Of a stretch of DNA of 32,862 nt, positions 22,101 through 29,108 are shown in pieces; the first letter of the stretch is position 1; the number at the start of each line of letters is the position of its first letter. This DNA comes from Candidatus Borkfalkia faecigallinarum (GTDB lineage Bacteria; Bacillota; Clostridia; Christensenellales; Borkfalkiaceae). Location of the stretch: positions 1-32,862 of the forward strand of contig DXFD01000089.1 of the NCBI GenBank assembly GCA_019114625.1, written 5' to 3'. The notes beneath the pieces were generated by a model. The model searched no databases. It saw only the letters and a list, made by a program, of their open reading frames with translations, and had not been told where the DNA came from. A program made the position numbers and the translations under genes.

Positions 22101-25100
22101 CACCGTATAGTTGGAGGGCTTGCCCGTGAACGCCGTATAGATCGCATAAGCGGCTTCGCCCACGGGGTCGCCGGCAAAATAATTTGTCTTCATGGGGCCG
22201 ACCGTAAGCCCGGTGGCAAGGAGCGTGGCGAAGTCCTCGCCGTCCGCATAGCTGCCGGCCGTGACGCACGCCTCGTACGAGCCGTGCTCGTCGCCCGCGA
22301 AAGTTTCGGCTGCGGCATAGCCGTAGGTGGCGGTGCCGTCGATGGCGATGGAGATCGCTCTCTTTTCGATCTTGACCGTGACCGAACCGATCACGTCTTT
22401 GTGGTTGGCGGCGCTGACCTTATACCAGACGGTAGTGCTGCCCGCGTCCGTAAACGTCGGCATCGCCGCCCAGTCTTCCGCATCCGCGTCGGGCTGCGAG
22501 CCGCCGACGATGAACGTCCACACGGCATCCGTCCCGTCCACCGTCTCCGCGGAGAAACCATCGGCGAGGGCGTCGTGCGCGTCTGCGTCGTACGTCCCCG
22601 TATAGCCTGCCACGCCGTCGAGTTTGATCGCTGCCCTTGCGATCGTATATTCGTGCGCGGAGGTAACGCCGAGCTCGTAATTGTCGCTCCAATCGCCGAT
22701 GGTCGCCGTAAAGGTGTACGCGCCCGCGTCGATAAAGTCGGCTTCCGCGCCGTCCGCGCCGACGATGCTCACGCCCAGCCGGAGAGCACCGTCGCCGTTG
22801 ACGCCCGCCGCCGAAGCGAACGCGCCGCCCTTTTCCGCATACAGATCATCGCCCGTGTAGACGAGGTCGACATACTCCGCCCAATCGACATTCTCGATCG
22901 TGTATTTTTCGACGACGAGTTTGTCTGCGGCCGTGAAGGTCTGCTCGGTCTCGCCCGCGGTGAAGGTGTAGTTTTTGTTGTCGATCGTGAGCGTGACGGC
23001 ATAGCTGCCCGCGGGGGAAGCCGCGTCCTGCCAGACGTCGCCGTCCTCGCCCGCGTACGAAACTTCGGCGTTGAGGATCGTCGGCTGCTCGTTGTTGACG
23101 AGGCCCGTAACGCTCCACGTCGTCCCGTTCGCGCTGCCGTAAGTGCCGCCGTCGTAGGTGAACGAAGGCGTCAGGAGGGCGGGCGCGATGGTGAAGGCGC
23201 CTGCAAAGGTCTTGCTCTGCGCGCCCGCGTCGCCCGTCCAGCCCTCGACGATGAAGTTGGGGTCGGTGAAGGTGAGCGTGACGGCGTAGCTGCCCGCGTC
23301 TTTGTTGTCCGCGATCTTGAAGGCGATCGCCCCGTCGAGGCTGACGCCGAAGGTGTCGCCCGAAATAGTGTAAGAATCGTTCAGACCGCCCGCAAACACC
23401 TCGGAAGCGGCGTATGCGCTGCCGCGGTAGGTCTCGCTCTTGGCGACGATACCGATCCCGATCTGCGCTTCGCCGATCGTATATTCGTGCGTGAAGTCGC
23501 CGTCGGCAAACCGATAATTGCTCTGCTGCGCCTCGGCGAGCCCCGCCGTGAAGGTATAGCTGCCCGCGTCGATAAAGGCTTCCGGCGCGACGCTCTCGGT
23601 CAGATCGAGCGTGCCGTCGCCGTAGACGCCCGCCGCCTTCGCGAAGGCGCCGTCGTTCTGATCTTTCGCGTTATAGGTAAAGGTACGGTCCGCCCAAACG
23701 ATGTCCCCTGCCCCGATCGTGTATTTCTCGATCGTGAAGGAGTATTGCGTCGCGGCGCCGCCCGCAAAGGTGTAGTTCGCATTACCGATGGTCGCGGTGA
23801 CGGTGTAGCCGCCCGCATTGAACTTGCCGTCCGTATAGGCGTCGGAAGCATAGGAGAGCTCGATCTGCGCATCCTCCCCGTGCAGCGTCGGGGTCGTGTA
23901 AGTGATTTCGACCTGCCCGTCGCCGCGGAAGATGCCGTAGACGGCGTCCTCGGCCGACACCGCGATCGAGACCGCGATCGTGTACGGGTCGATGTCGAAG
24001 TCCGTCGCAACGTTTACGGGCAGCGCGTAGTTTTCCGCGCCCGTGCCCGTGATCTGCGTAACCGTGGCGGTGTAACCGCCCGCATTCGTCTGCGCGCCCG
24101 TGACCGTCAGCGCGATATCGTCGCCCGCCACCGTGCCCGTCGCCTCCGCCGCGGGAGCCTGCGCCGAACCGTTGTAGGTGAGGGAGGTGTTCGACCAGGA
24201 AATGCCGATCGTCTTTTTCGAAATGGTGAAGGAATCGCCCGTGACGTCCAGGATGAAGTTCGCCGTGTGGATGGAAACGCCGTCCGCCCAGACCGCGGTG
24301 ACGGTGTAGTCGCCCGCGCTGCGGGGATCGCCGGCGAGCTGCGCGCCTGCGGCGCTATAGACGAGCTGCAGCGAGCCCGCCGTGACCCGGTCGTACACAA
24401 AGCCGCCGCCGTCGGCCGCGTTGCCCGCGATGTCGGCATCTTTGATGGCAACTTCCTGCCATTCGCCGTACGTCGCGTCCACCCCGCTCACGGTCACGCC
24501 GATCGGGCGCGCCGTGATCGTGAAGGAGACGGCTTCCGACTGCGCCGCCGCGTACGAGCCAGCCTCGCCGACGTAACCGATGACGTAGTAGGTGCCGACG
24601 TCGGTCGGCATCGTGTCGGTCACGTTCTCGGTGCCGTTCGCGTCGGTGGAGTAGCGGAAGCTCTCTTCGCCGCCCGAGATGTTGCCGCTGATCCTGGGCT
24701 GATGGTCGGCGTTCTCCCCGTACGTCCAGCTGTCGGCGTCGAGCACGATCTCGATGACGAACTGCGCGCGGGTGATCTCGTAGCGGATCGTGACGGCCGC
24801 GCCGCCCTCCGCCAAAGTATCGTACACACTCGATTCGCCGACCTGCGTCTTCAGCCCCGTCCACTTATAATTGGCGGGAGCGAGCAGGGTGAGCGTCGCG
24901 CTGTACACGCCGTAGTCGCGGGAGCTCATGTCCCGATCGACGGAATAAATGCCCTCATCCGCGTCGATGACGAGGTGGCTGCGGTTGTCCGCCGTGTACG
25001 GGATGAGGCGGTCGTTGTCGTTGGTGTTGCCGTCGATCCCCTCCGGCTCGCGCAGGATATCGTTGAGGTCGATCGCCTTCTTTTCGATGATAAAGGTGAA

Positions 25101-28100
25101 CGTGACGTCGCCCTGCGTGCCGTCCGCCCACGCATAGTTGGTCTTGTCCGCGATGGAGACGGTGACGGTGTAGCCGCCCTCGTCGGCGTTCGTCTGCACG
25201 TTGCCGGCGATGGACAGCGCCTTGCCGCCGCCCGCCAGAGGGTACTCTTTATAGCCCTCGGGCATATAGGTCTGCGCTTCGCCGCTGTAGACAAACTCGC
25301 GCTGGTCCGCGGTCGGCTTGTCGAGCCGATAGCGCGCGATGGTGAAGTCCTGCGCGGCGTCGGCAGGCAGCTTGTAGTTGCCCGCGCCCGTGCCCGTGAT
25401 CTGCGTGACTTCGGCGGTGTAGTCGCCGGCATTCGTCTGCCCGCCCGCGACCGTCAGAGCGATCTCGTCGCGGCCATAGGTACCCGTCGCCTCCGCTGTG
25501 GGAGCCTGCTCTTCGCCGTTGTAGGTGAGGGAGGTGTTCGACCAGGAAATGCCGATCTCCTTCTGCGTGATCGAGAAGGTTTCCGAAAGGCCGCTTGCGC
25601 CTTCGAGCGTGTAGTTGGCGTTGGTAATTTTGTCGATCGTAAGAGTATAGCTGCCGACGTCGACCGCCTTGCCTTCCGTAAGCGCGCTGCCCGCCTGCGC
25701 CGTCACCGTGCCGGTGAGCCCGACGGTGTCCGGGACGCCGTCCTTCGAGGCGAGGTTGGCGACCGTCGCTGCGGGGTTCCATGCTTCCCCGCCATATATA
25801 TGGGTCAGCGTCCCCCACTCCACTTCGATCACGCGCGGGCTGATCGTAAACTCCCCCGTTGCGTCTGCGGGCAGCGTGTAGTTGTCTTTGCCCGCGCCCG
25901 TGATCTGCGTGACCGTGGCGGTGTAGCCGCCCGCATTCGTCTGCGCGCCCGCGACCGTCAGAGAGATGCCGTCGCGGTCATAGGCGTTCGTCGGCGTCGC
26001 CGCAGGCTGATGCGCCGCGCCGTCGTAAATGAACGAAGTGTCCGACCAGCCGATCGTAAGCTCGAGCGGCGTGATCTTGAAGGAGAGTTCTTTTTCGGCC
26101 GCCGTCTCGCCGTCGGGGTTCGTATCGCCCTCCCACTTGTAGTTGTCGCCGTCCGTGAGGGTCAGCGTGACGGTGTATGTATCCGCATCCACCCAATCGC
26201 TGCCCTGCGCGATGTCGTACAGGGAACTTGCCGCGATGTCGGCGGTCTGCGCCGCGCCGTTGTACGTCTTGCTGCCAAACGTGGGGACGTCGACGGCCTT
26301 CTTGGCGATCGTCCAGGTGAACGTCTTGTTTGCGGTCTCCCCGTCCGACCACACGAGGTTGGCGGTATCGCCGAGGGAGGCGGTAACGGTGTACGTCCCC
26401 GCATCGGTCGCCGTCAGCGCGCCGCTCGCAAGGTCGGCGGACGCGCCGCCCGAGATCGTGAGGGTGACGGGCGTCTCGATCGAAAGCCCGGCGGAAGGCG
26501 CCCAGCCCGCAAGCGAGGCCGTCTGCGCGCTGCCGCTGTATGTATAGCCGGGGTCGGTGAAGGAAGGAGCGGAGATCTCCAATTTGGCGATCTCGTAGGT
26601 GATCGTCAGGGTGTTGCCGCTGACCGCGTAACCTTCGCCGCCGATCTCCTCGCTCCAGGTCGCCTCGTCCGCGTCCACGATCGTAAACGTCGCGGTGCAT
26701 TCGCCCGCATCGGTGCCGCCGTTATTCGTGACGGCGAGATAGCTCGCATCGTTCTCCCCCGCGTAGGTCACGGCGGGGGCCTGCGCCGCGCCCGTGTACG
26801 TGAGCGCGGAAAGCGTCGGCGCCTGCAGCACGCGCTTGCCGATCGTGAACGTGGCGAGCTCTTTGTCCTCCACCGCCGTGAAGTTGCCGCTCGCCGCGAC
26901 GCGGACGGTGAGCGTGTATGTACCCGCCTCGTTGGGAAGGTTGGGTTCCGTCCCCGAGCCGGTCGTCGTGCCGCTGCCCGCCTTGCTGTACGTGTAGGTG
27001 ACGTCGCCGCCGCCGTAGTTGTTCAAAAGGGTGAAGGAGACGTCGTCGTCGCGATTCCAGCGGAGCTCCCCGCCTTCATAGGCGCTGTCGCTCCATTCGA
27101 TGCCGATCGGCGGCTCCGCGGGCTCGAGGGTATAGACGATGTCCATTTCGGTCTTGCTTTCGTCCTGCCCGCGGAAATAGTAGGCGGGGTTGACGAGCTC
27201 CACCGTCACGGTATAGTCGCCCGCTTCCGTCGCGACGAAGGTGCCCTTTTCGGCATTGAATGCAGGCATCACGCCGCGCGCATGGCCGCTGTATGCGACC
27301 GATTGGATCCGCATGACACCTTCACGGAAATTGTTGAGCGAAACGGTCTGCTCCGTCGTCGTGACATCTTCGCCGTCCGCCTCATACTGATAGACGCCCG
27401 AAGAGACGGTCGGAAGGTCGACCGCGACCTTATTGACCCTGACTCTGAGATAACCGGTCACGGTGTGCCCCGCCTCGGTATAGGAGATGATCAGCGACCC
27501 GCCGTTTTCGCTGTACACAAACCCTTCCGCCCCCTCGGTCGGAGTGCCGGAAGCATCGCCGTACGAGATCTTGACCGCGCCGCTTTGCAGGAGCGTCCCC
27601 GACAGCGTGCCGGTCACGCCTCCCGCATAGGTAACGGTAAAAGTAAACGGATTCGTATCCGCATAGTCCTGCCATGTCGAAAACGCGTCGACATAGCCCG
27701 GTCCGTCGATCGAAACGCTCTGCGGCTGCGCCGGATGGATGCCCGTGATCTCGACCGTGCAGGAGACACCGCGCTCGCCGCCGCCCACGAACTCATAGAT
27801 CGTGATCTCTTTATCGAATGTTTCCCCTTCCGCGACGGCCGTCGTAGGCGTCAGATCCCCGTCGATCTCATAGTCCATAACGCCCATGACCGAAGAACTC
27901 CCGTCCCAGGTATAGCGCGTGACCGTCAGATAGTCGGGCAGATCGAACATGACGTCCGAATTGGAATAGAGCGGGCTGCTCTCATCGGGCGTGAACACCG
28001 CGAAGATGGAGCGCGTCGTCGAATTGCCGACGGGCGTGCCGGAAAGCTCGACCGTAGCCGCCGACTGCACGTCGCCGCAGACGGCGCGGAATTGATTCGT

Positions 28101-28439
28101 CTCCTGTGCGCCCTCCGCAAACACGCCGATCAGCTCGAACTCATCCGAGCCGAGCTGATATGCCTCTCCGTCCGAACCCGTCGCCGTGACGGTGAGCGCC
28201 TCCTTGATCTGCTCGTACGACGAAGCCGTCGTCGCCGAGCCCGTCAATTCGACGCTTGTGATCTCGGCGACCGTGACGTTCTCCGGCAGGGCGAGCAGAC
28301 TGACTTCTCCCTGCCGTCCGTTCCCCCCGCTCTCTGCAAACGTCGGAACGATCCCGACCGAGCCCCACGCAAATACCGCCGCCGCGCACAGCGCCAGCAA
28401 CAGGATAAAGCGCGCCCAAAATTTGCCTTTTGTCCTCAT
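13167..28439 (-). CDS. Giant (~5,090 aa) secreted, membrane-anchored MBG/YDG-type repeat surface protein
   Basis: Start at ATG 28439 with RBS ggaggg; signal peptide MRTKGKFWARFILLLALCAAAVFAWGSVGIVPTFA|ES; dozens of ~80-90-aa beta-rich repeats ('TIGISWSNTSLTYNGSAQAPAAEATG...NAGGYTATVTQITGTGAENYALP'); two C-terminal TM segments; Pro/Tyr/acidic repeat tail. No LPXTG motif seen. Confidence 0.9.
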   Translation of the reverse strand: MRTKGKFWARFILLLALCAAAVFAWGSVGIVPTFAESGGNGRQGEVSLLALPENVTVAEITSVELTGSATTASSYEQIKEALTVTATGSDGEAYQLGSDEFELIGVFAEGAQETNQFRAVCGDVQSAATVELSGTPVGNSTTRSIFAVFTPDESSPLYSNSDVMFDLPDYLTVTRYTWDGSSSVMGVMDYEIDGDLTPTTAVAEGETFDKEITIYEFVGGGERGVSCTVEITGIHPAQPQSVSIDGPGYVDAFSTWQDYADTNPFTFTVTYAGGVTGTLSGTLLQSGAVKISYGDASGTPTEGAEGFVYSENGGSLIISYTEAGHTVTGYLRVRVNKVAVDLPTVSSGVYQYEADGEDVTTTEQTVSLNNFREGVMRIQSVAYSGHARGVMPAFNAEKGTFVATEAGDYTVTVELVNPAYYFRGQDESKTEMDIVYTLEPAEPPIGIEWSDSAYEGGELRWNRDDDVSFTLLNNYGGGDVTYTYSKAGSGTTTGSGTEPNLPNEAGTYTLTVRVAASGNFTAVEDKELATFTIGKRVLQAPTLSALTYTGAAQAPAVTYAGENDASYLAVTNNGGTDAGECTATFTIVDADEATWSEEIGGEGYAVSGNTLTITYEIAKLEISAPSFTDPGYTYSGSAQTASLAGWAPSAGLSIETPVTLTISGGASADLASGALTATDAGTYTVTASLGDTANLVWSDGETANKTFTWTIAKKAVDVPTFGSKTYNGAAQTADIAASSLYDIAQGSDWVDADTYTVTLTLTDGDNYKWEGDTNPDGETAAEKELSFKITPLELTIGWSDTSFIYDGAAHQPAATPTNAYDRDGISLTVAGAQTNAGGYTATVTQITGAGKDNYTLPADATGEFTISPRVIEVEWGTLTHIYGGEAWNPAATVANLASKDGVPDTVGLTGTVTAQAGSALTEGKAVDVGSYTLTIDKITNANYTLEGASGLSETFSITQKEIGISWSNTSLTYNGEEQAPTAEATGTYGRDEIALTVAGGQTNAGDYTAEVTQITGTGAGNYKLPADAAQDFTIARYRLDKPTADQREFVYSGEAQTYMPEGYKEYPLAGGGKALSIAGNVQTNADEGGYTVTVSIADKTNYAWADGTQGDVTFTFIIEKKAIDLNDILREPEGIDGNTNDNDRLIPYTADNRSHLVIDADEGIYSVDRDMSSRDYGVYSATLTLLAPANYKWTGLKTQVGESSVYDTLAEGGAAVTIRYEITRAQFVIEIVLDADSWTYGENADHQPRISGNISGGEESFRYSTDANGTENVTDTMPTDVGTYYVIGYVGEAGSYAAAQSEAVSFTITARPIGVTVSGVDATYGEWQEVAIKDADIAGNAADGGGFVYDRVTAGSLQLVYSAAGAQLAGDPRSAGDYTVTAVWADGVSIHTANFILDVTGDSFTISKKTIGISWSNTSLTYNGSAQAPAAEATGTVAGDDIALTVTGAQTNAGGYTATVTQITGTGAENYALPVNVATDFDIDPYTIAVSIAVSAEDAVYGIFRGDGQVEITYTTPTLHGEDAQIELSYASDAYTDGKFNAGGYTVTATIGNANYTFAGGAATQYSFTIEKYTIGAGDIVWADRTFTYNAKDQNDGAFAKAAGVYGDGTLDLTESVAPEAFIDAGSYTFTAGLAEAQQSNYRFADGDFTHEYTIGEAQIGIGIVAKSETYRGSAYAASEVFAGGLNDSYTISGDTFGVSLDGAIAFKIADNKDAGSYAVTLTFTDPNFIVEGWTGDAGAQSKTFAGAFTIAPALLTPSFTYDGGTYGSANGTTWSVTGLVNNEQPTILNAEVSYAGEDGDVWQDAASPAGSYAVTLTIDNKNYTFTAGETEQTFTAADKLVVEKYTIENVDWAEYVDLVYTGDDLYAEKGGAFASAAGVNGDGALRLGVSIVGADGAEADFIDAGAYTFTATIGDWSDNYELGVTSAHEYTIARAAIKLDGVAGYTGTYDADAHDALADGFSAETVDGTDAVWTFIVGGSQPDADAEDWAAMPTFTDAGSTTVWYKVSAANHKDVIGSVTVKIEKRAISIAIDGTATYGYAAAETFAGDEHGSYEACVTAGSYADGEDFATLLATGLTVGPMKTNYFAGDPVGEAAYAIYTAFTGKPSNYTVTAVNGLLTVNKRAVTVYINNARSDYNEDIAELTWSVTSGSFYNGQVPFTLAATAKKGDPVSSAGNTYYIYATRDGLYSKNYDITFAGSAQYNGEGAGVYTIGAATVNFNIAFLGTTLEYDGTAKQYTATIIGNEQVTLTPVYAYYDAAAGGYVTLGEGQDHAPVGVGKYRVTFTSEDENYTAASTSNDFEITARAIGVTIEPDADLVYDAQGHPVSLTFTKDGGEAIVDAVWSEGADYTVTYEGADGTVYAASSVAPTDVGSYKVTVRVIDENYAMADAELSFAIGKKALTVTVYVDGESAGTITYGDALDTVAFSVSYSGFADGENESFLTGSANIIYLTDHDGEAYAPGAAAGTVYAVTTESLSSDNYDIRVQAATLTVVKRAVTVTILDQTTTYTGATAALAQDAFKVDDLYAGDVKGDLHVVLATDGVDAGTHDITATFENENYDVTFAGNGSQSGGDTWGKLTIGRAELTVAVQDAHITYGDALDADELFSVRYSGFVGGEGDEYGSTSSDLAGTISYTTASTAGGAAYAQGDAAGSTYTIEASGLTSSNYTIVFEEGTLTVDKRVVTVASVAPGSAQYNYGAAIGAVVRFRNEYAGAQLAEGADYFVQYKGTPFGTSGWGGSANNFTQNAPTDAGEYFAQIVLTNANYTFVVDDAQTTTSAPYEYNIAKRELDVNWAETVIAYVSGQDSYTNALRTSGLPGGFDAAILDLGAVTEIGSGAGAVSVQPAADNNYTVTVTGVNIYSVTVTIRADYTYNYKFDEGAASTITFEVTADVNAIGIVAGADFDWTYGSPADWTSDAGVLGNYFELDLGDARDIVLAYAQGDSADGTDLSYSGALPTDAGTYWLRAYYPGGANAGRTGFVYVQFTIRQAELAIPSLETQESTYNTDVYHGTPLTNKVGGYISGTMTVSSTATLTTSTEDGFTVIVQANAAGEYTVTITLTDDNYVWAGDAADRDAVILTWTVHAAQDNAVTIPDAAGGNSWTYGEPPTELPQATATYGTAAYAYALLPDGFTGDDYTGLTWRGGFPTDAGAYVVRASVAATSDYNGAVAYKQFTILPAEIDVTGVAGYAGTYDGAEHNARTAGSAAAVDSAAVTWQYSLTGTDGWQTAQFTFTDAGEYIVHYKVSAKNHADATGTFTVTIDRKLLGVVVGSDAITYGDDLPASYTLEYRGFVGGDTAAVIEGTPAFTVEGYDGAAGEYDVTVAGIAADNYTFEIVKGKLTVNAKEVTVTIGNASSVYGGAASVDGVTWSADDAAFAAAYAEYILLATDADASSDVGDYPVTGSVDGTPAGIGNYKIIFKEGTYTVTAKPVTVTITPNGGVYGNVTGAAAEFADGDIVNGDAVTVTFLYSGTAYDGTVYNNAEQAPAAAGIYTVTAMLAGADAGNYSLAPASAVFIVDRQELSVPAAQSTPYTGEALQATGEAFESNAIYTVTQGDHWVDVNTYTVVLTLVDSNYKWAGLDGTVAAVTVDFTITQAENKFTADPSVTGWAYGAYDGAVNAPTGAQADFGDVIYEYAVRTGDDASAVTEWLPWDEDAAAALPAGDYWLIAVVTAERNWTGAQSAAVCFTVERAVLALPALTQEETPYTGDELSNAILHFDAAKMSLAVSDGARAEDGVVYATDGGTYTVTLTLTDLNYRWEGGDTVVLTWTITAAENEITWINFDAEWTYARAPEPETPSAGARFGEPKFAYALLPDGFADDYADLDWTDVLPTDAGSYVLCAYVEGTDDYAAAADYFKFIILPAEIDVTGVAGYAGTYDGAAHNARTAGSAAAADGAAVTWQYSLTGTDGWQTAQFTFIDADEYIVYYKLTAKNHADKIGSFTVTIEKAKLIAAVGSAAIDYGAEAPAFGVVYDGFVGQDTAAVVDETGLVIAVTDASGAAYAVGSDAGAYTVAASGLAAENYDISYQSGALLVRRIAATVNITANGGVYGGAIDAAAATPDGLIALDRDNAANVSVVLTYSGTANDGTPYDSTDVPVKAGSYIVTAALEGAKAGNYDLTGTVSVLFVIERAEVDIPDAGSKTYTGAPLTSDLAETDRYTVEQGDDWVDAGEYAVVLRLKDGSNYRWQDGRTGAVEVDFAITQAANESTKAPAVAGWVYGAYDAAVNAPTGAEALFGTETIVYEYAVKAGDAASVTEWFAWAGMNDLPAGEYWVRAVVAETDNWTAAVSEAVGFTVTNAGITVTYVEGYTGIYDGAAHNVFVSSDARAADGSAIVWQFRLRETDAWSDTLTWKDATAGTTVYCKLSAENHDDVFTQLTVVIEKAELVVRVGSATIGYGEEAPASFGVSYIGFVGGDGVSALSGRLDFTVLGYTAGAPAGTYTVTASGYHAANYDITYEDGSLYVRANDVTVTIVPGGGVYGETITPATATLHGADGEVGVILTYTGTANDGTPYDSTDVPVKAGTYTVTATLTNDNFTLTGTTSAAFVIERQTVGVPAAGSKVYTGEPLRSDIRSTDRYTVSQGNNWVDVGEYTVLVTLTDAANYRWDSADAAAAEVIFRITPAENAFIHGPAIEDWIYGDEPNAPTGAEALFGNGSIVYEYASEADGEYSSEVPVDAGSYYVRASVAASGNYAGAVSEAVGFRIHPRPTALPSLEKESSVYSGETFTNAIVGFDPAKMAITDGSAVSIADGKTVLRAADAGSYTVTIVLSDDNYVWEDGGDSVTLTWTIGKLAIEKPTADEDTFIADGSLLEYVPEGFDPDTMEISGNFAAEAGSHTVRVELRDPANYTWADGTTDPITFTWQVEEEVLSLLWLIILLACIAAIELIVLILGIVRRKKGADGADEDGAGGTKVASLAALPSLLAVYSPTEVMLCWILGAVVVALFVAILLVFLLPKRGPEEEDGGAADAADAGQYPDGDAPYTEDGAEPAPYGEAEPAPYDAAEPAPYDAAEPAPYGEAEPAPYGEAEPASYGEAEPAPYGEAEPAPYGEAEPAPYGEAEPAPYDAAEPAPYDAAGPAEGGDAPSKPE
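13201..13464 (-). repeat. 24-bp coding tandem repeat, 11 units
   Basis: gcaggttccgcctcgccgtacgga (plus strand), exactly 11 x 24 bp without indels plus a degenerate 12th; encodes (A-E-P-A-P-Y-[GD]-[EA])n. Confidence 0.95.
16686..16857 (-). repeat. Long direct repeat copy A inside the giant gene
   Basis: 172 bp nearly identical (a handful of mismatches) to 18741-18912; encodes ...LPAEIDVTGVAGYAGTYDGAxHNARTAGSAAA... Confidence 0.85.
18741..18912 (-). repeat. Long direct repeat copy B inside the giant gene
   Basis: Partner of 16686-16857, offset 2055 bp (685 codons, in frame). Confidence 0.85.
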
Positions 28440-28777
28440 ATTGTTTCCCTCCGATCTCTCCCGCGCGCCGATGGCGCACGGCGATGACTTGTCCGCGCGG
28501 CTTTCCGCGGGCCGCCGTTTTGTCGGCTTCCCGCAGGCCGCCTTGCGGCAAGGTGCCGCGGCGGTCTGCCCGCCGTCGGCTGCGCCGCCCCGCGATGTTC
28601 CTCGCGCTGCGGTCCCCCACATTCGTCGTTTGGCTCCGCGGCTCTATTATATGACAGAAGCCGCGCCGCTCTTTCGGATATTTTGTCATACCCTGCAAGA
28701 TCGTGTCGCATTTATCCACACAGATCTTTGTCAAACAATAAACAAAATCCGAAAAAGGGTACAAGACAACTTTATGT
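28440..28777 (-). other. Long GC-rich structured 5' leader of the giant gene (possible cis-regulatory RNA)
   Basis: About 340 nt between the predicted promoter and ATG; several GC-rich inverted repeats, and the motif GTGGGGGACCGC...CGCGGGGCGGCGCAGCC loosely resembling ydaO/c-di-AMP riboswitch cores. Confidence 0.35.
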
Positions 28778-28783
28778 ATATTT

Positions 28784-28812
28784 ATTATATACCCCCCCCC
28801 TTGATTTGTCAA
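28784..28812 (-). promoter_or_regulatory. Consensus sigma-A promoter with G9 homopolymer in the spacer
   Basis: Minus strand TTGACA (28812-28807) AATCAAGGGGGGGGGTA (17 bp) TATAAT (28789-28784), preceded by an A-rich stretch. Confidence 0.88.
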
Positions 28813-29053
28813 TATTTTTTTGAAAAAAGTCCGTCCCCGCATTAAAATTTTTTCCGAAGCGTCACAAACGGGCGCGTCCGCTCCCCGCACGGGCGATTTT
28901 TCCACAATTTTACACAAAAAACCGCGGGAACGCACCCCTTTCCCGCCGGCGCCTCCCCACCGAACGCCCTTTCGCCGCCCCTTTCCGCCCCTTTTGCCCC
29001 ACCGAACGCCCCTTTCTCGCCCCTTTATTGCAAGCCGTCCGCCGAACGGACAG

Positions 29054-29088
29054 AAAAAACGGGCCGACGGAGCTTCCTCCGCCGACCC
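29054..29088 (-). terminator. Intrinsic terminator downstream of the RyR/TrkA-N-like gene
   Basis: Minus strand GGGTCGGCGGAG-GAAG-CTCCGTCGGCCC then GTTTTTT. Confidence 0.85.
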
Positions 29089-29108
29089 GTTCCGGCCCGA
29101 AAAATATT

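Noticed and set aside
13023-28487. 5,154-aa plus-strand ORF as a real gene
   Set aside because: Exactly in codon register antisense to the MBG-repeat protein; low-complexity Arg/Asp/Val-rich translation, no domain, no RBS. A codon-bias shadow.
28646-28651. Second promoter for the giant gene (TATAAT on minus strand in the leader)
   Set aside because: At 17-bp spacing the -35 position is AAAGAG, a poor match, and the box sits in the loop of a hairpin; kept only as a weak alternative.
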